Assembly: GCA_944384185.1 (NCBI GenBank) | Contig: CALWSM010000005.1 | Coordinates: forward strand, 1 to 39,061 | DNA from: an uncultured Blautia sp. | GTDB taxonomy: Bacteria; Bacillota; Clostridia; Lachnospirales; Lachnospiraceae | DNA: 39,061 nt | Direction of reading: 5' to 3' | Translations under genes and position numbers: made by a program | The notes under the pieces: generated by a model | Database searches by the model: none | Seen by the model: the letters and a program-made list of their open reading frames with translations, nothing else | Told to the model about the DNA's origin: nothing | Shown: piece after piece, positions 37,157 through 39,061 of the stretch | Position numbering within the stretch: position 1 is the stretch's first letter | Layout: the number at the start of each line of letters is the position of its first letter

Positions 37157-39061
37157 ACAGTTACCGCACCTCCTGACCACCGTTTTGCCCGATTAATCTG
37201 TCTTCCATCCAGCAGTACCGGCCTGCTGTCACGCTCATTGTTGAGTTTTCTCTGCCGTTTTTCCCATTCATCCAGCAGTCCAGAGAATCCGGACTGCTCC
37301 TTTGCATACTTCGCACTGACCGTGCTGTTTCGAATCCCTGCTCCCCTTGTTGTCATGGCCGCCTGTGCCTGCAGGCTTCTGAGCGCCTTTTGTGTGCCGG
37401 AATCCAGGGTATCTGTCATATAGTTGATACCTTTTAATACATGCGATATCCCGCCGATCAGACCTTTCGCAACGCCGGCATCATACATTTTTCCGAGCCA
37501 TTCTCCGACTTTGGAAGGGCTGTTGATCTTCAGGTTTGCCCGGGCTGCGGATGCTGCTGCACTTGCCACGGCTGCCGCTGCTGCTGCCACCCCGCCAGCT
37601 CCAGAACGGATACCACTTGCCAGGCCAGAGCTAAAGTTTGAACCGGCATTTGATCCCACGCTGTGCATATCACTCACGGCCGCAGATGCGGCAGATTTCA
37701 GACTTCCTGCATTGGCTGAAACCGTTCCGCGATTTGCAATAATACCGTTCGCAAGCCCGGAACTGAAATCACGCCCTGCCTGTCGGCCGGCTTCCTCCAT
37801 ACCCTTTACCGCCTGCTCCGCTGTCTCTGCAAGAGTGTTTGCAGAAGTCCTGACTGTGCCGACGCCGGACCTCATCCCGTCGGACAATCCCTTATAAAAA
37901 TTCTGACCGTGTGTACGCCCCGTATTGGCCAAATTCGCCGAATTTAAAGCATTCGTCACCGCACTGGTAACGCTGTTCATCGCCGCAGAGACTTCACCAG
38001 CCCCACCGGAAATGGCGTTCGCGAACTGCGTCATCGCATCTGCTCCGGTGCTGGCCGATACCGAAACAAAGTTTGCCCCGGATACCGCTGTACCCGCTGC
38101 GCTTGCTACACCTCCGGCGGCTGTGGTCACACTGGCAGCGGAATTGTTGATTGAGGTTGCCAGACCATTTCCGGCCTGTGAGCCCGCCGCCGAAAAGGAT
38201 CCCGGCATATTCGACATCTGCATACCGGTGTTGGCACTGTTACCAACGTTCATGCCGGCTGTCATGGCGTTGACTGAATTCATGTTCAGGGTATTAGTCA
38301 CGCCGCTGGCTGCTGATTGCGCATTCGCCGTGAAAGACCCTGGAACATTTGACAGCAAAAGACCATTATTCGCCGAATTCCCCAGATTCATGGCCGCCGT
38401 ACTGGCATAGATGGAATTGGCGTTCATGGTATTGGCAAAAGAATTGGTTGCCGTATTGGCCACATTCGTGGCAGATGCAGCCACGTTGGTCTGTGTGCTG
38501 CTCACGCCTTGTGCATAGCCGTCACCGGTCTTTTTGCCTTCCTCTTTTGCCGCGTCTTTTCCGCCCGTAAAAATGTTTTTGACTGCGCCAACGATGCTGG
38601 ATCCGATGCTTAAAATACCATCTACGATGGCGCTCAAGATCTGCTTGCCGACCTCCAGCCAATCCACGCTGGTGATCCCGTCAATAAATGCCCCGAAGAT
38701 CTCAGGGATCGATGCCAGCAGCTGCGGGATCGCTGAGATCAGCCCCTGCGCCAACGATACCAGTAACTGAATGCCAGTCAGAATGATGGTGGGCAGATTC
38801 TGAACAATGCCGGTCACCAGAGACTGGATGATGCTGGGAATTGCTGAAATCAACATAGGAACTGCATTAATAATTCCCTGCGCCAGCCCGGTAATTAGCT
38901 GTAATCCAGCGGAAATCAGCTGCCCCGCATTCCCCGCCAGCGCCTGCACCAGCGTCAGGATCATCTGCAAAGCCGCCGGGATCAGCTGCGGAAGCTGGTG
39001 CGCGATCCCGGTTACGAGTGTGGATAAAATCGACACACCAGCGCTTACAAGAGCCGGTATA
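37153..39061 (-). CDS. Tape measure protein, C-terminal part (continues from window start)
   Basis: This is the remainder of the tape measure gene begun at 1574. It runs in from the window end without a start; the apparent ATG at 39036 is internal. Hydrophobic repeats (GNAGQLISAGLQLITGLAQG, LISAIPQLLASIPEIFG) are followed by an Asn/Ser/Ala-rich region with two copies of a ~37-residue repeat (AMTAGMNVGNSANTGMQMSN versus ASTAAMNLGNSANNGLLLSN). Further glycine-rich repeats FSSGLANGI/FSSGLASGI precede a basic end (KRWSGGAVTV). The stop overlaps the Dit start. Repeat length sets the tail length in this class. Confidence 0.92.
   Translation of the reverse strand, partial: IPALVSAGVSILSTLVTGIAHQLPQLIPAALQMILTLVQALAGNAGQLISAGLQLITGLAQGIINAVPMLISAIPSIIQSLVTGIVQNLPTIILTGIQLLVSLAQGLISAIPQLLASIPEIFGAFIDGITSVDWLEVGKQILSAIVDGILSIGSSIVGAVKNIFTGGKDAAKEEGKKTGDGYAQGVSSTQTNVAASATNVANTATNSFANTMNANSIYASTAAMNLGNSANNGLLLSNVPGSFTANAQSAASGVTNTLNMNSVNAMTAGMNVGNSANTGMQMSNMPGSFSAAGSQAGNGLATSINNSAASVTTAAGGVASAAGTAVSGANFVSVSASTGADAMTQFANAISGGAGEVSAAMNSVTSAVTNALNSANLANTGRTHGQNFYKGLSDGMRSGVGTVRTSANTLAETAEQAVKGMEEAGRQAGRDFSSGLANGIIANRGTVSANAGSLKSAASAAVSDMHSVGSNAGSNFSSGLASGIRSGAGGVAAAAAAVASAAASAARANLKINSPSKVGEWLGKMYDAGVAKGLIGGISHVLKGINYMTDTLDSGTQKALRSLQAQAAMTTRGAGIRNSTVSAKYAKEQSGFSGLLDEWEKRQRKLNNERDSRPVLLDGRQINRAKRWSGGAVTV
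38936..39061. repeat. Second copy of terminal repeat
   Basis: Duplicate of bases 1-126 with a single substitution at 38998. It marks the circular junction within the tape measure gene; one copy should be dropped when closing the genome. Confidence 0.88.

Noticed and set aside
37500..38480. Repetitive sequence considered as CRISPR or tandem DNA repeat
   Set aside because: The repeats are degenerate, unequal and keep the reading frame; they are protein repeats of the tape measure gene. No CRISPR array was seen anywhere in the window.

Overview
The window is a complete or nearly complete genome of a temperate, long-tailed (siphovirus-type) phage or excised prophage of a low-to-mid GC Firmicute. 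A clostridial host such as a Lachnospiraceae gut bacterium is likely, judging from strong AGGAGG ribosome sites, TTG/GTG starts, and the Gp15, DUF4355, DUF3789 and large serine integrase families. That host assignment is inference from protein style, not a match. Bases 1-126 recur at 38936-39061 with one mismatch (C63 versus G38998). Joining the ends restores an in-frame tape measure gene of about 1118 codons, so the molecule is best read as a circle of about 38,935 bp opened inside that gene.

Most genes lie on the minus strand, so the order below follows minus-strand transcription. From a divergent control region at 26.46-26.62 kb, a consensus promoter drives early genes leftwards: a Cro-like protein, a Rha-type regulator, small membrane and hypothetical proteins, and a replication/recombination block (Gp157, Sak4-like ATPase, DUF669 protein with an SSB-like acidic tail, CHC2 zinc-finger protein, DUF927 helicase, PD-(D/E)XK resolvase, DECH helicase). 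Between the DUF927 helicase and the resolvase is a non-coding stretch with twelve GGTAAGAC-type repeats, the probable replication origin. A chain of small overlapping genes (MazG-like, HTH, DUF3789, DUF551) follows, ending in a sigma-region-4-like late regulator.

Downstream of that regulator is a probable late promoter with tandem ATGTTCG repeats. A roughly 300-nt highly structured non-coding segment follows, containing a tRNA-like element without a normal anticodon arm and ending at a GAAA-loop terminator. Next come an AT-rich membrane-protein cargo gene and the structural genes: fused small-large terminase, portal, MuF-type minor head protein with a toxin-like C-terminus, a 58-aa partner, a Prp-like cysteine protease, scaffold, major capsid protein, head fiber, connectors, tail tube, chaperones, a zinc-ribbon protein and the tape measure. 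Across the junction follow Dit, tail hub, baseplate and fiber proteins including an Ig-like protein, then holin and a two-domain endolysin.

On the plus strand are the lysogeny genes: XRE repressor, ImmA/IrrE-like protein, PH-domain protein and serine integrase, plus two single cargo genes (YjzC-like and a small membrane protein). Between integrase and endolysin, where attP is expected, lies what looks like an undescribed Fst-type type I toxin-antitoxin locus: a 31-aa membrane peptide, a convergent small RNA carrying a near-copy of the toxin start region, and a shared bidirectional terminator.
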